A stretch of 44,085 bases of DNA from Chloroflexota bacterium (lineage in GTDB: Bacteria > Chloroflexota > Anaerolineae > Promineifilales > Promineifilaceae), in contig JAKEFB010000048.1 in the NCBI GenBank assembly GCA_022616275.1, forward strand, positions 1 through 44,085. The letters run 5' to 3'. The translations under genes were made by a program, and so were the position numbers. Below are positions 1 to 8,963 of this stretch, piece by piece. The first letter of the stretch is position 1. Every line of letters starts with the position of its first letter. Under the pieces are notes generated by a model that was not told where the DNA came from, ran no database searches, and saw only the letters and a list, made by a program, of their open reading frames with translations.

Positions 1-59
1 GCCAGTTGTTTTGCCACGTTATCTGCTGGCCAATGTGGTCCGGGCTTGCCCGGCCAGCC

Positions 60-1517
60 ATGTTCAAGTTACTCCGTTACTTTACGCTAACCAGCCTGGT
101 GGCCTTTGTGGTGGTGGCCATCCTGTTGGGCCTGTTTTACCGGCAAACGGCCATCAGGGACCTGATGACAGTCGCCGAGAGCCGCAACGTGACCCTGACC
201 CAGGCTTTTGCCAACACGATCTGGCCGGAATTCGCGCCCTTCCTGACCTCTGCATCCACGATTGAGACTGGCGCGCTCCGCAGCCACCCGGAAACAGCCA
301 GGTTGCGCCAGGCCGTCCTGGCCCAGATGCAGGGGACGTCTGTCGTGAAAGTCAAGATTTACTCGCTGGACGGCCGGACTGTCTTTTCGACGGAAGCAGC
401 TCAGATAGGCGAGGACAAAAGCGACAACGCCGGCTTCCTGGCTGCCCGTTCCGGCCAGGTGGCCAGCGAATTAACCCACCGGGATGCGTTCAGCGCCTTT
501 GAAGGGGAAATTGAAGACCGTGACGTTTTCTCCAGCTACCTGCCCATCCGGCGGCAGAACGCTGGCCCGGTGGAGGGCGTGTTTGAACTTTATACCGACC
601 TGACGCCGCTGTTGGCCGATATCAGCCGGACGCAACGAATGGTCATCGGTGGCGTCGTCGTCATCCTGGGGCTGCTTTACGGCGTTCTTTTCCTGATAGT
701 CCGGCGGGCTGACACCATCCTGCGCCAGCAATACCAGGGAGGGAAAGCGGCCGCCGAGGCTCTCCAGGCGGCCAAAGAGGCGGCCGAGGCAGCCAACCGG
801 GCGAAGAGTGAATTTGTCTCCCTCGTCTCCCACGAATTAAAAACGCCGATGACGGCCATCAAAGGTTACCTGGACTTGTTGAACTCCGGCCGGGTCGGCT
901 CGCTCAATGACAAGCAGACCAATTTTCTAGGGACCATCAACGCCAACGTGGAACGGATGACCAAGCTCATCTCTGACCTGGACGACCTGTCGCGCATTGA
1001 GGCCGGTCTGCTGTCTCTGGAACTCGATTCGGTGGCCGTGAACGAGATCGTCCGGGAAGTGGCCGAGGCGTTGAACGGCCAGGTAGAGGCCAGGCAGCAA
1101 AATCTCATCCTGCAGTTAGACGACAACCTGCCCCCAGTTCAGGCCGACCGCGACCGGCTGTCCCAGATTCTCTTTAACCTGATCAGCAACGCCTACAAAT
1201 ACACCCCTCCCGGTGGGCTCATTACCGTACGGACTAAATTCCCGGCCACAAACCAGTTGCCCGGTTCCAATCACCACATGGTCCACGTTTCAGTCCAGGA
1301 TACTGGCATTGGGCTGAGTCCCGAGGACCAGGATAAAGTTTTCCAGAAGTTTTTCCGCTCGGCCGATGAGGAAGCCCACAAGGTTTCCGGTACTGGTCTG
1401 GGGTTGAACATTACTCGCCACCTGGTCGAAGTGCAGGGCGGCCACATTTGGTTTGAAAGCAAATACCGGGAAGGAACGACTTTTCATTTCACCATTCCAG
1501 TAGCCCGGTCCGGTTAA
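60..1517 (+). CDS. Membrane sensor histidine kinase
   Basis: Two-component sensor kinase of the inner membrane. I start it at the ATG at 60 because the first membrane segment (residues about 8-27) begins there; the frame is open to the left edge from a TTG at 6, so a longer N-terminus is possible. A periplasmic Cache-like region of about 165 residues follows, then a second membrane segment (about 194-214), an Ala/Glu-rich coiled coil, and HisKA with SHELKTP (phospho-acceptor His258). The HATPase has an N box (ISNAYKYTPPGG), G1 (DTGIGL), F box (KFFRSAD) and G2 (GTGLGL). All catalytic boxes look intact. No response regulator is in view. The stop shares TAATG with the next kinase, implying translational coupling. 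The ligand cannot be read from sequence. Confidence 0.9.
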   Translation: MFKLLRYFTLTSLVAFVVVAILLGLFYRQTAIRDLMTVAESRNVTLTQAFANTIWPEFAPFLTSASTIETGALRSHPETARLRQAVLAQMQGTSVVKVKIYSLDGRTVFSTEAAQIGEDKSDNAGFLAARSGQVASELTHRDAFSAFEGEIEDRDVFSSYLPIRRQNAGPVEGVFELYTDLTPLLADISRTQRMVIGGVVVILGLLYGVLFLIVRRADTILRQQYQGGKAAAEALQAAKEAAEAANRAKSEFVSLVSHELKTPMTAIKGYLDLLNSGRVGSLNDKQTNFLGTINANVERMTKLISDLDDLSRIEAGLLSLELDSVAVNEIVREVAEALNGQVEARQQNLILQLDDNLPPVQADRDRLSQILFNLISNAYKYTPPGGLITVRTKFPATNQLPGSNHHMVHVSVQDTGIGLSPEDQDKVFQKFFRSADEEAHKVSGTGLGLNITRHLVEVQGGHIWFESKYREGTTFHFTIPVARSG

Positions 1518-2803
1518 TGTTTGGGGCAGCGGGGCGCTTTTTCCGTTCACGTTACATTCCGGTCGCGCTGGCCACGGCCGTTTACGTGGTCGCCTTCCTG
1601 CTTGCCGGCGGGCGGCCGGTGTGGATATCGCTGGCGTTGCTGCCGGTCAGCGTGGCCGGCTGGCAACTGGGCTTGTGGGGCGGCCTGCAGGCAGGGCTGT
1701 TGTTTATCCCTTTTAATGCCCTGTTGCTCACCCTCACCGGCCAGCCGGGCTGGCAGCTTGTCTTGCAAGACAGCCTGATCGCCAACCTGGCGCTGGTGGC
1801 TATTGGCGCCGTGGTGGGTAGCCTGCGAGATTTGCTGGCCCAGGTGCGCCGCCAATCGGCCGAATTGGAAAAACAAAAAGCGGCGCTGGAAAAGGCCTAC
1901 CAGGAACAGTTGCAGCAAACCCAACACCAGGCCGCCCTTTACGAGGTTTTGCGGGCCGTCGGCCAGCACCTCGATCCGGAAACCACCATTCGTACGGCCG
2001 TCGAGGCCCTGGCTCAGTGGACTAACTGGCCGGCCGTCCAGCTCCTCACGCCCGATCCGCCGGCTCCGGCCGCCTATCGAGCCCTGGTCGTCCGGGCCCG
2101 GGCCGGGCCAATTCCCATCCGTCTGGGAACAGTTATTCCCTTCGCCGAGGGAATTATCGGCCGGGCCTTCCGCACCGGCGAAGTCCAGTACGTGGCCGAC
2201 GTCAGCTTAGATCCTGACTACCTCGTCCTTTTTCCCACCATTCAGAGTGAGATGGCTATCCCGCTCCGCCACCGCGAGCAGGTCTTGGGGGTGCTGAACG
2301 TGGAGAGCCACCAGTTAGATGCTTTTACAGCGGATGATATTCGCCTGGCCGAGTCTCTGGCCGAAACAGTCGCCCTGGCCCTGGATAACGCCAACCTGTA
2401 CCGGGAAACCCAGCAGCGGCTGCGGGAACAGTCGGTCCTGCGCCAGGCAGCCACCGTCATCTCCACTTCCCTGGAGCTGGAAACTGTTCTCAATCAGATC
2501 ACCCAGCAGATGGCCCAGGCCGTTGACGCCACCAGCGCCTATTTTAGCCAGTACGACGGCGCCAGCAGCAACAGTACAGTCCTGGCCGAGTACTTTAGCC
2601 CCAACGCGTCAGAAGCAGAACGGCTATCTGACCTGGGCGTCACCTATCTTGAGAGCGATCGCGCCCTACAAGAATACCTCAAGAACGGCCGCTACTACAT
2701 TTGCCAGCGGGATGACCCTGCCCTGGACGCCAATGAATTAGCCCATATGGTGCAATATGGCGCTGAGACCGTCCTTTACATTCCGCTGCACGTGCGCGGC
2801 TAG
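1517..2803 (+). CDS. GAF-domain sensor histidine kinase, N-terminal part (ends at in-frame TAG)
   Basis: N-terminal part of a second histidine kinase. The ATG at 1517 lies inside the stop of the first kinase (TAATG). It has about four hydrophobic segments in residues 10-105, a coiled coil (about 106-145), one complete GAF domain (about 145-290) and most of a second (from about 305). Translation ends at TAG 2801-2803 in the middle of the second GAF domain, just after LYIPLHVRG. The same frame then reads on without another stop through the rest of the GAF domain, HisKA and HATPase to 3700. At this place GAF domains usually have a polar residue before the LLG strand, so CAG (Gln) changed to TAG is the simplest explanation. 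The gene is either a young pseudogene, an amber read-through gene, or carries a sequencing error. Confidence 0.85.
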   Translation: MFGAAGRFFRSRYIPVALATAVYVVAFLLAGGRPVWISLALLPVSVAGWQLGLWGGLQAGLLFIPFNALLLTLTGQPGWQLVLQDSLIANLALVAIGAVVGSLRDLLAQVRRQSAELEKQKAALEKAYQEQLQQTQHQAALYEVLRAVGQHLDPETTIRTAVEALAQWTNWPAVQLLTPDPPAPAAYRALVVRARAGPIPIRLGTVIPFAEGIIGRAFRTGEVQYVADVSLDPDYLVLFPTIQSEMAIPLRHREQVLGVLNVESHQLDAFTADDIRLAESLAETVALALDNANLYRETQQRLREQSVLRQAATVISTSLELETVLNQITQQMAQAVDATSAYFSQYDGASSNSTVLAEYFSPNASEAERLSDLGVTYLESDRALQEYLKNGRYYICQRDDPALDANELAHMVQYGAETVLYIPLHVRG

Positions 2804-2905
2804 CTCCTGGGATATACCGAATTATGGGAAAGCCGGGCCAGGCGGACCTTCACCCCGGCCGAAATCAATCTGTGCCAGAACATTGCCCAACAGGCCGCCT
2901 TTGCC

Positions 2906-3700
2906 GTGGACAACGCCCGGCTGGTCAAGGCCCTCCAGGCCGCCAAAGAGGAAGCCGAAGGAGCCAACCGGGCCAAGAGTGATTTTATCTCCCTCGTCTC
3001 CCACGAATTAAAAGTGCCGATCACTGCCATTAAGGGGTACGCCGACCTGATCGGCCGGGTGGGTCAGGTTAGTGAATCCCAGGCTAACTTCTTGAAGACA
3101 ATCGTCGTCAACGTCGAGCATATGACCCGCCTCATTTCCGACCTGTCGGATATTTCACGCATTGAGGGCGGCCGGCTCCAACTGGACTATACCGCCATCT
3201 CACTGCCCGAAGTCGTTGAGGAAGTGACTTTCTCGGCCGGCAAACAGGTACAGGAAAAGGAGCAGGAACTCCAGGTACACGTCCCGGCCGACCTGCCCCG
3301 GCTCTGGTGCGACCGGACACGCCTGACCCAAATCCTTACCAACCTGGTCAGCAATGCTTCTAAATACACCCCGCCCGGCGGACAAATTACCGTCGAGGCC
3401 AGGCGCTACCAGCCTTCACGCGATGACCACCAGGGCGTTGACTTTATCCAGGTGTCGGTCCAGGATACCGGCATCGGTATCAGCCCTGAAGACCAGCAGC
3501 GCATTTTTGACGAATTCTTCCGCTCTGGCGACCGGCCGGCCCGCCAGACGCCCGGCACCGGCCTGGGGCTGAGCATCACTAAAAAGCTGGTCGAGCTGCA
3601 AGGGGGCAGCATCTGGTTTGAAAGCGAATACCGGAAAGGCTCTGCTTTTCACTTCACAATGCCGCTGGCGCCTGGCGGGCAAAGGCAGTTACCGCTCTAG
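2906..3700 (+). CDS. Histidine kinase HisKA-HATPase part, downstream of the amber codon
   Basis: C-terminal catalytic part of the kinase that begins at 1517 and is in the same frame. Reading from 2804 without a start restores the last GAF strand and helix. The first possible independent start is a GTG at 2906 with no visible ribosome binding site, so separate translation is doubtful. HisKA carries SHELKVP (His at residue 33 of this piece, about 496 of the joined protein). The HATPase has LVSNASKYTPPGG, DTGIGI, EFFRSGD and GTGLGL. All catalytic boxes are intact, which argues for a recent interruption. The module is closely similar to that of the upstream kinase. Its last 47 bases overlap the 3' end of the convergent glycosyltransferase. 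Confidence 0.75.
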   Translation: MDNARLVKALQAAKEEAEGANRAKSDFISLVSHELKVPITAIKGYADLIGRVGQVSESQANFLKTIVVNVEHMTRLISDLSDISRIEGGRLQLDYTAISLPEVVEEVTFSAGKQVQEKEQELQVHVPADLPRLWCDRTRLTQILTNLVSNASKYTPPGGQITVEARRYQPSRDDHQGVDFIQVSVQDTGIGISPEDQQRIFDEFFRSGDRPARQTPGTGLGLSITKKLVELQGGSIWFESEYRKGSAFHFTMPLAPGGQRQLPL

Positions 3701-4919
3701 CCACACCGTTCTCCGCCCGAATTTGCCGCCCCAGGGCGGCCGCCCGCCGGCGCATGCCCTCGTCCTGTACAGCCATCATGATAGCCTGGGCCAGTCGCTC
3801 CACGGTCAGGGCGCGGCGCGGCACAGGCGCCGGCCCCACCCCCAGGGCCCTGACCCGGTCCGCCCAAAAAGGCTGGTCGCCAAAAAAAGGGACCAGGATG
3901 GAAGGCACTCCGGCCCGCAGCCCGGCAGCCGTGGTGCCGGCCCCGCCGTGGTGGACTACGGCCGCTACCCGGGGGAATAGCCAGTCGTGGGGAATGGCTT
4001 CCGCTTTAAACACGTCAGGCGGCAGATCTGCCTGACCCAATCCGCCCCACCCCGTTATGAGAATGCCTCGCTGTCTGGCGCGGGCCAGCGCGGCCAGCAC
4101 AATTTCCGTAACAGCCTCCGGGTCACGGCTTTGCATGCTGCCAAAGCCAACGCACACCGGTGGTGGGCCACTGGCCAGAAATTCCACCAGCCCGGCCGGC
4201 GGTTGCCAGCCAGGTGGCGCGTCCAGAAACCAGTAGCCGGTCACGTGGAGCCACGGTCCCCAGTCGGCCGGCCGGGGCAACACCGCCTGGCTAAACCCAT
4301 ATAAAACCGGGTGGTGTTCCGCCTGCATCGGCCGCAGCGGTCCCCAAAAGGAGGTGGGTGGTAGTCCCAGGGTCTCCCGCCGCCATCGTTCTACCAGTGG
4401 CCGTAGGGGCTGCCAGAGCAGTTGCAAAACCAGGTAGTGGGTTAGCAGGTTGTACCAGCTCCCCAGTTTAATATCGGGAAAAGAGACGCTGGGAAAAGCC
4501 CGCGTGGGGTGGAGCGGCTGGAGGGGAGCGCCCAGGGCTGGAATGCCAAGCGCCTTGGCCACGTAGTAACCGGCAACGCCCAACGTGGAATAAATAATGG
4601 CCTCCGCGCCCTGGCAGGCTTCCCAGACGGTGACCAGGAAACGCCCGGCTACCGGTTCCATCAATTCGAAAAAATGGCGTATAAAGCGGATGGGGTTCCG
4701 GCCGCTGGCCAGCCAGGCCTGCCCGGCCTCGCTTTCGATCATGGCCCGAGGGTTGCCCTCCACCGGCCGGAAGCCCAACCCCCAGCCGGTAACAAAGGGA
4801 GCAAACTCGGGGTGTGTCGCCAGGCAGACCTGATGGCCGGCCGCCTGAAGACCCAGGCCCAGGGCCACGAGGGGCTGCACGTCGCCACGTGATCCAACCG
4901 CCAACAGAACAACGTTCAT
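3654..4919 (-). CDS. UGT/sterol-glucosyltransferase-like family 1 glycosyltransferase
   Basis: GT-B fold glycosyltransferase, 421 aa, transferring a sugar from a nucleotide donor to a lipid or other small hydrophobic acceptor. The N-terminus MNVVLLAVGSRGDVQPLVAL is the hallmark of the UGT80-like (sterol 3-beta-glucosyltransferase) and rhamnosyltransferase group. The C-terminal donor-binding part has HHGGAGTTAAGLRAGVP followed by PFFGDQPFWADRV, the usual donor loop with the D/Q pair. There is no signal peptide, so it is probably cytoplasmic or peripherally membrane-bound. It ends inside the 3' end of the kinase gene on the other strand. The ATG at 4919 has a poor ribosome binding site, and an inverted repeat lies 27-42 bases upstream. 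Acceptor unknown. Confidence 0.88.
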   Translation of the reverse strand: MNVVLLAVGSRGDVQPLVALGLGLQAAGHQVCLATHPEFAPFVTGWGLGFRPVEGNPRAMIESEAGQAWLASGRNPIRFIRHFFELMEPVAGRFLVTVWEACQGAEAIIYSTLGVAGYYVAKALGIPALGAPLQPLHPTRAFPSVSFPDIKLGSWYNLLTHYLVLQLLWQPLRPLVERWRRETLGLPPTSFWGPLRPMQAEHHPVLYGFSQAVLPRPADWGPWLHVTGYWFLDAPPGWQPPAGLVEFLASGPPPVCVGFGSMQSRDPEAVTEIVLAALARARQRGILITGWGGLGQADLPPDVFKAEAIPHDWLFPRVAAVVHHGGAGTTAAGLRAGVPSILVPFFGDQPFWADRVRALGVGPAPVPRRALTVERLAQAIMMAVQDEGMRRRAAALGRQIRAENGVARAVTAFARQAPAAL

Positions 4920-4945
4920 GGGTATTACTAGATTCGTCTAGGGTT

Positions 4946-4961
4946 TTCACCTGGAGGTGAA
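4946..4961. promoter_or_regulatory. Operator-like inverted repeat upstream of the glycosyltransferase gene
   Basis: TTCACCT and AGGTGAA form 7-base arms around a 2-base centre. The repeat lies between the DinB-like gene and the glycosyltransferase start, in the position of a repressor site or small RNA hairpin. No clear -10/-35 pair was found beside it. Confidence 0.3.
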
Positions 4962-5000
4962 TACTGGCACAAGCAATAACTGTATTTAAGATTCGCGGCC

Positions 5001-5576
5001 CTAAGGTTGACGGGCAGCGCGGGCCTGTGCTACAACGTTAGCAATCTGTTCCAGATGGCTATCGTCGTGCCGCAGGCCGTTCACGAAGCGGGCCACGGCG
5101 TTAATGGCTTCGCCATCCCGGCCGGGAATGGTGTTGTCCAGGTGGGGGGGATCCGGCCACATCTCCAGACTGGCCAGCCGCAGGCGACGACTCTCCTCCA
5201 GGCGGTGGTGGCACTGGGCCATAGTGATCACCGTCTGCCAGGGTATCTCGCTGCGTGACCGGCCGCCCCGGTGGGGCACGCCCCGGGCTAATTCGGCCGC
5301 AATTGCCGCTGCTTCCTCGGCCGAAGCGGTCGTGTGGACAATGACGTGTCCCAGCGTCCAGGGCAGGTGTAGCTCCGCTTCCGTGGCCGCCACCGGGTCA
5401 TACGCCTCCGGATCGGCCGGCACATAAGCCACGTCCTCGTCGCGACAGCCGGCAATGAGCGCCAGTATCGTATCTACCATCTCATTGGTCAGGGCCTGCA
5501 AATCCTCACGTGTCAGCCCGGCCACCAGTTGGCTGACGGTGATCTCTTTGTTGCGCACGAGGGTGAAGTCAAGCAC
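5001..5576 (-). CDS. DinB-like four-helix protein
   Basis: Small helical protein of the DinB/YfiT superfamily, 191 aa, usually metal-binding and in some relatives a thiol-dependent transferase. The sequence shows the first histidine region ([14 protein letters not shown]), a middle CHHRLEES and a C-terminal HDDSHLEQI. That last segment gives the H-x3-H pair followed by Gln-Ile that is typical of the family's metal site. No signal peptide or membrane segment is present. It lies downstream of the large kinase gene on the same strand, separated by a fold-back repeat. The substrate cannot be inferred. Confidence 0.75.
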   Translation of the reverse strand: MLDFTLVRNKEITVSQLVAGLTREDLQALTNEMVDTILALIAGCRDEDVAYVPADPEAYDPVAATEAELHLPWTLGHVIVHTTASAEEAAAIAAELARGVPHRGGRSRSEIPWQTVITMAQCHHRLEESRRLRLASLEMWPDPPHLDNTIPGRDGEAINAVARFVNGLRHDDSHLEQIANVVAQARAARQP

Positions 5577-5599
5577 GGCACTTCCTTATGAGAGATTAG

Positions 5600-5657
5600 A
5601 GAGTGGAGATTGGAGATTGGCAATCAGGGATCGCTCGCAATCTCTAATCTCCACTCT
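5600..5657. repeat. Fold-back element of GGAGATT-type words
   Basis: Left arm 5600-5619 (AGAGTGGAGATTGGAGATTG) pairs with right arm 5638-5657 with one mismatch around an 18-base loop. Extra GAGAG/GTGGA words extend both sides to about 5590 and 5670. Each arm is made of tandem, slightly varied copies of a short word. It lies just past the stop of the Ser/Thr kinase and before the DinB-like gene, so it may act as a terminator-like stem. Confidence 0.7.
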
Positions 5658-5670
5658 CCACTCTCCACTC

Positions 5671-8600
5671 CTACGGGCAAACCACGTTGTTGAAATCCTG
5701 CCACGTTCCCGCATTGTTGGTAATGGCGCCGGCCGGCCAGCTTTGCTGGCTACCAACGTACAGGACCAGGATCATGCCGGCAAAGGGGTTGCCGTCCTGC
5801 AATACCGGCATTTCCGCCAGGTCTATATCCATCTCCACCACCCAGCGCGAGCCACCCGGCTCGCCGACCACGGCCGTCCAGTTAGTGCTGGTGTGAGACG
5901 TCCAATCCTGGCCGTCGGTGTTTGTGCCTATCCCGGCCTGGATGGTCAACGTGCCGTCCCGGATCACCTGGAAAAAGCGGTCGGCCGAGTCGGGGTCGCC
6001 GGCGTTGTTAGTGGCGTCAAAATAGAGCTTGAGTGAATCAATAGCCGGATCGGAGGTCGGGTCATTAATAATAAAGGCCAGGTAAAGGCTGCTGGCATCC
6101 TTCACAACGTAGACCTGGACCTGGCGGGAAGGGTCTCCTGGCGGCTGGAAGGTAAACAGCGGTGTAGTGCCCCATTCGGTCACCTGGACGCTACCATCAA
6201 TCGTCGGCGGCACCGTCACACAGGCCAGTGCCGGGTTGGGCGCGCTGGTCGCCGTGGGCGTGGCTGTCATAGTGGGCGTGGGCGTGGGCAGGGGCGTGCT
6301 GGTGGCCGTGGGCGTGGCCGAGGGAATGGGGGTTGACGTCGCTGTGGGGATCGGCGTGGGTATGGCCGTGGGTAAATTGGTTGCCGTGGCCGACGGCGTC
6401 AACGAAGGCAACGGGGTGGCGGTCCAGGTGGCAGTGGCGGCCGGCGTCACCGTAGCCGGCAGCGTCGGCGTAGCCGAGGGCGGGGCCTGCAGGGGATTCG
6501 TACCCTGGCCGATCTCTACCCCGTCGGGCACGCCATCGCCGTCGGTATCGGCCTTGACCGGATTGGTTCTATAGACCTTGACCTCGTCCCCATCCAGCAG
6601 CACGTCACCATCTGAGTCCCGGTTGCGGGGCTGGGTGCCCCAGGTCAAGACCTCTTCGCCATCCAACAACCCGTCGCCGTCTGTGTCCCGGTTTCTGGGG
6701 TCGGTGCCGGCCGCCGCTTCCTGGCTATCATTCAGCCCGTCCGAATCCTGGTCGCCCAGCGCAGCGGCGGTTTGAGCCACACTGGTGATCGTGCCGGCCG
6801 TGGCTGTCGCCGCCGCGGCCGTTTCCGTGGCTCGCAAGGCTGTCGCCGTCAGGCTGTTAAAGCCGCCAAAGCCGGGGGTTGCTGTGGTCTCGTCGCCTGA
6901 GAGTACTCGTTGAAGGTATAAGAACCCGGCGACAAAACAAAGAAAAATCAGCATAAAGAGGAAAAAGTAACCAACCCCGGCCGGAATAATGGCTGTCGTT
7001 TGGGCGCTGCCGGTCAGGAGCTGCCGGGCGCCGCTGCGAGTGGCAATTTCTACCTCAAAGGGAAGGGTCTCAAACCCGCCTAACCAGCTTTGCTGGCGCG
7101 GCTCCAATTGCAGCTCGACAATGGCGGTCTGGCCCGGTTTCAGGTTAATCCGGCCACGCTCGCCACGAAATTGCAGGCGGCCCTCCGGGTCGCGGCCAAC
7201 CAGGCTAAAGTCGGTGGCCGTGTTGCCGGTATTTTGCAGGCTCACGCGGACTACGCCCGGCAGGCGCAATTGGCGCGGCTCCACGCTGGCCTCGAAGGCC
7301 TCAAAGGTCCCCAGGTACAAATCGGCGCTGGCGGCCGCCTTGGCGTCCCGGTGTTGTTGGGCGAATAACTCGATGCGGAAACGCTGCCGGCCGGCCGGTG
7401 TGTTGGCCTGGCGGGGTGGCTGGATCACCAACGGAATGCGGACCGTCTCGCCGGCCGGTATTGTCACAAACTGGTCCGGCAGCACGACCCAATCGGACGG
7501 CAGGCCGTGGACTCGCAGATTGACCCTGTCTTCCACATTGCTGCGATTCAACACCTCGACGTTTAGTTCAACCTGCTCTCCAGGCTCCACCGAGACCTGG
7601 TCACGGGTCAGGAAAATTTCCAATGGGCTGACTGATACCGCCGGTTGGCGCTCGGCCAGTTCGGCGTTAGTTGGCAGCTCAGAGATTGGGGTGGTCTGGA
7701 AGGTCTGGCGTGTGGCTGGTGGCGGCCCCTCCAGCGTCAGGCGATAGGGGCCAACCTCCAGGACAGAGCCCGTTGGCATCGCTTCCGCCTGGTTAGCCGG
7801 CAAGCGCCGGCCGTTAAGCCAGGTCCCGTTCACGCCTCCCAGGTCTAAAACCGCCCAGCCGGTGGCCGTGGCCTGCAAACGGGCATGATGGCGCGAAACA
7901 CCTTCGGCCGGCAAGACAATGTCGTTGTCGGCGTTGCGTCCCAGGGTAATGACAGCCCGGTTGAGGTTGGCGTAGCTGGCTTCGTGACCGGGCGCTTCAA
8001 TGCGCAGCCGGTAACCTTCCGGCGCCTGGCCGGCCAGGCTGGCTTCCAGGCCGGCCGCCTGGACCAGGACTTGCGTCGGCAAATCGGCCAGAGAGACCAT
8101 GGCGCTGTGTAGGGCGTCGGCCATCTCCAACCCCGTGGCGAAGCGTTCGGCCGGCTGCTTAGCCAGGGCCTTCATCAGCAGCGCGTCAATAATCGGCGGT
8201 ACGTCCGGCCGGATTTGCCGGGTGAGGCGCGGCATTTCGCCCCGGTTGTGAGTGGCCACGGCTTCGGCCAGCGTTTTAAAGCGGAACGGCAACTGGTTGC
8301 TGACCAGCTCGTACAGGACTACGCCCAACGAATAGAGATCGCTCCGGCCGTCCAGATCTAACCCCTCGCACTGTTCCGGCGACATGTAAGTCGGGGTGCC
8401 GAGGGTCGTGCCGCTCAAGGTCACCGGCTCGCCCTCCAACAGCTTCACCAGGCCAAAATCGGTCAGGACTGCCCGGAACGGGTATTCGTCCGGATCTTCC
8501 GGCCGGCTGGTGGGCTTTAGAATGATGTTGCTGGGCTTTACGTCCCGGTGAATGACGTTCCGCCGGTGGGCATAGTCCAGGGCTTCGGCAATCTGGGCGG

Positions 8601-8958
8601 CAATCTGGCAGCTTTGGGCCAGGGGTAGATATTTTTGTTGGCTCTGAAGCCGCTGTAAGTGGGCCCGCAGGCTGCCACCGGAGATGTACTCCATGGCAAT
8701 GTACAGCCCTTGTCCCGATTGGCCAAAATCAAAAATGCGAACAATCGAGGGGTGGTCCAGTTGGGCAGCGGTGCGGGCTTCCTGAGCCAGCCTGGCCTGG
8801 AATTCCGGCTGGCGGGCAAAGTGGGCGTGCATCAGCTTCAAAGCCACCGTCCGCTCCAGGTTTAAATCATAGGCCCGGTAAACGGCGCCCATCCCCCCAT
8901 CCCCTATCAGGGCGTCGAGACGATAATGAGCAATGACCTGGCCAACGAGATCGGACAT
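5671..8958 (-). CDS. Large membrane Ser/Thr protein kinase with FHA, TSP3 and CBM9/DOMON-like domains
   Basis: A 1095-aa PknB-type (Hanks) kinase. Residues about 12-275 form the kinase: Gly loop GDGGMG (19-24), Lys41, HRDVKPSN with Asp139, DFG at 167-169 and SPE, so it should be active. An FHA domain (about 333-410; GRN...VSRHHA...NGTWLNG) would bind phospho-Thr. Next come one or two Ig/NEW3-like beta domains (about 450-640) and one membrane segment (about 660-685). The outer part has four Asp-rich thrombospondin type 3 calcium repeats (about 725-800), a Thr/Pro-rich linker and a C-terminal CBM9/DOMON-like domain (about 905-1094, starting near PTIDGSVQ). It looks like a receptor kinase sensing carbohydrate or another ligand outside. 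The ATG lies 5 bases past the threonine aldolase stop. Confidence 0.9.
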   Translation of the reverse strand: MSDLVGQVIAHYRLDALIGDGGMGAVYRAYDLNLERTVALKLMHAHFARQPEFQARLAQEARTAAQLDHPSIVRIFDFGQSGQGLYIAMEYISGGSLRAHLQRLQSQQKYLPLAQSCQIAAQIAEALDYAHRRNVIHRDVKPSNIILKPTSRPEDPDEYPFRAVLTDFGLVKLLEGEPVTLSGTTLGTPTYMSPEQCEGLDLDGRSDLYSLGVVLYELVSNQLPFRFKTLAEAVATHNRGEMPRLTRQIRPDVPPIIDALLMKALAKQPAERFATGLEMADALHSAMVSLADLPTQVLVQAAGLEASLAGQAPEGYRLRIEAPGHEASYANLNRAVITLGRNADNDIVLPAEGVSRHHARLQATATGWAVLDLGGVNGTWLNGRRLPANQAEAMPTGSVLEVGPYRLTLEGPPPATRQTFQTTPISELPTNAELAERQPAVSVSPLEIFLTRDQVSVEPGEQVELNVEVLNRSNVEDRVNLRVHGLPSDWVVLPDQFVTIPAGETVRIPLVIQPPRQANTPAGRQRFRIELFAQQHRDAKAAASADLYLGTFEAFEASVEPRQLRLPGVVRVSLQNTGNTATDFSLVGRDPEGRLQFRGERGRINLKPGQTAIVELQLEPRQQSWLGGFETLPFEVEIATRSGARQLLTGSAQTTAIIPAGVGYFFLFMLIFLCFVAGFLYLQRVLSGDETTATPGFGGFNSLTATALRATETAAAATATAGTITSVAQTAAALGDQDSDGLNDSQEAAAGTDPRNRDTDGDGLLDGEEVLTWGTQPRNRDSDGDVLLDGDEVKVYRTNPVKADTDGDGVPDGVEIGQGTNPLQAPPSATPTLPATVTPAATATWTATPLPSLTPSATATNLPTAIPTPIPTATSTPIPSATPTATSTPLPTPTPTMTATPTATSAPNPALACVTVPPTIDGSVQVTEWGTTPLFTFQPPGDPSRQVQVYVVKDASSLYLAFIINDPTSDPAIDSLKLYFDATNNAGDPDSADRFFQVIRDGTLTIQAGIGTNTDGQDWTSHTSTNWTAVVGEPGGSRWVVEMDIDLAEMPVLQDGNPFAGMILVLYVGSQQSWPAGAITNNAGTWQDFNNVVCP

Positions 8959-8963
8959 AACTA

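Noticed and set aside
6720-6890. TSP3-rich region as a separate secreted protein
   Set aside because: It is in frame with the kinase and its single membrane segment; no internal start or stop separates it.
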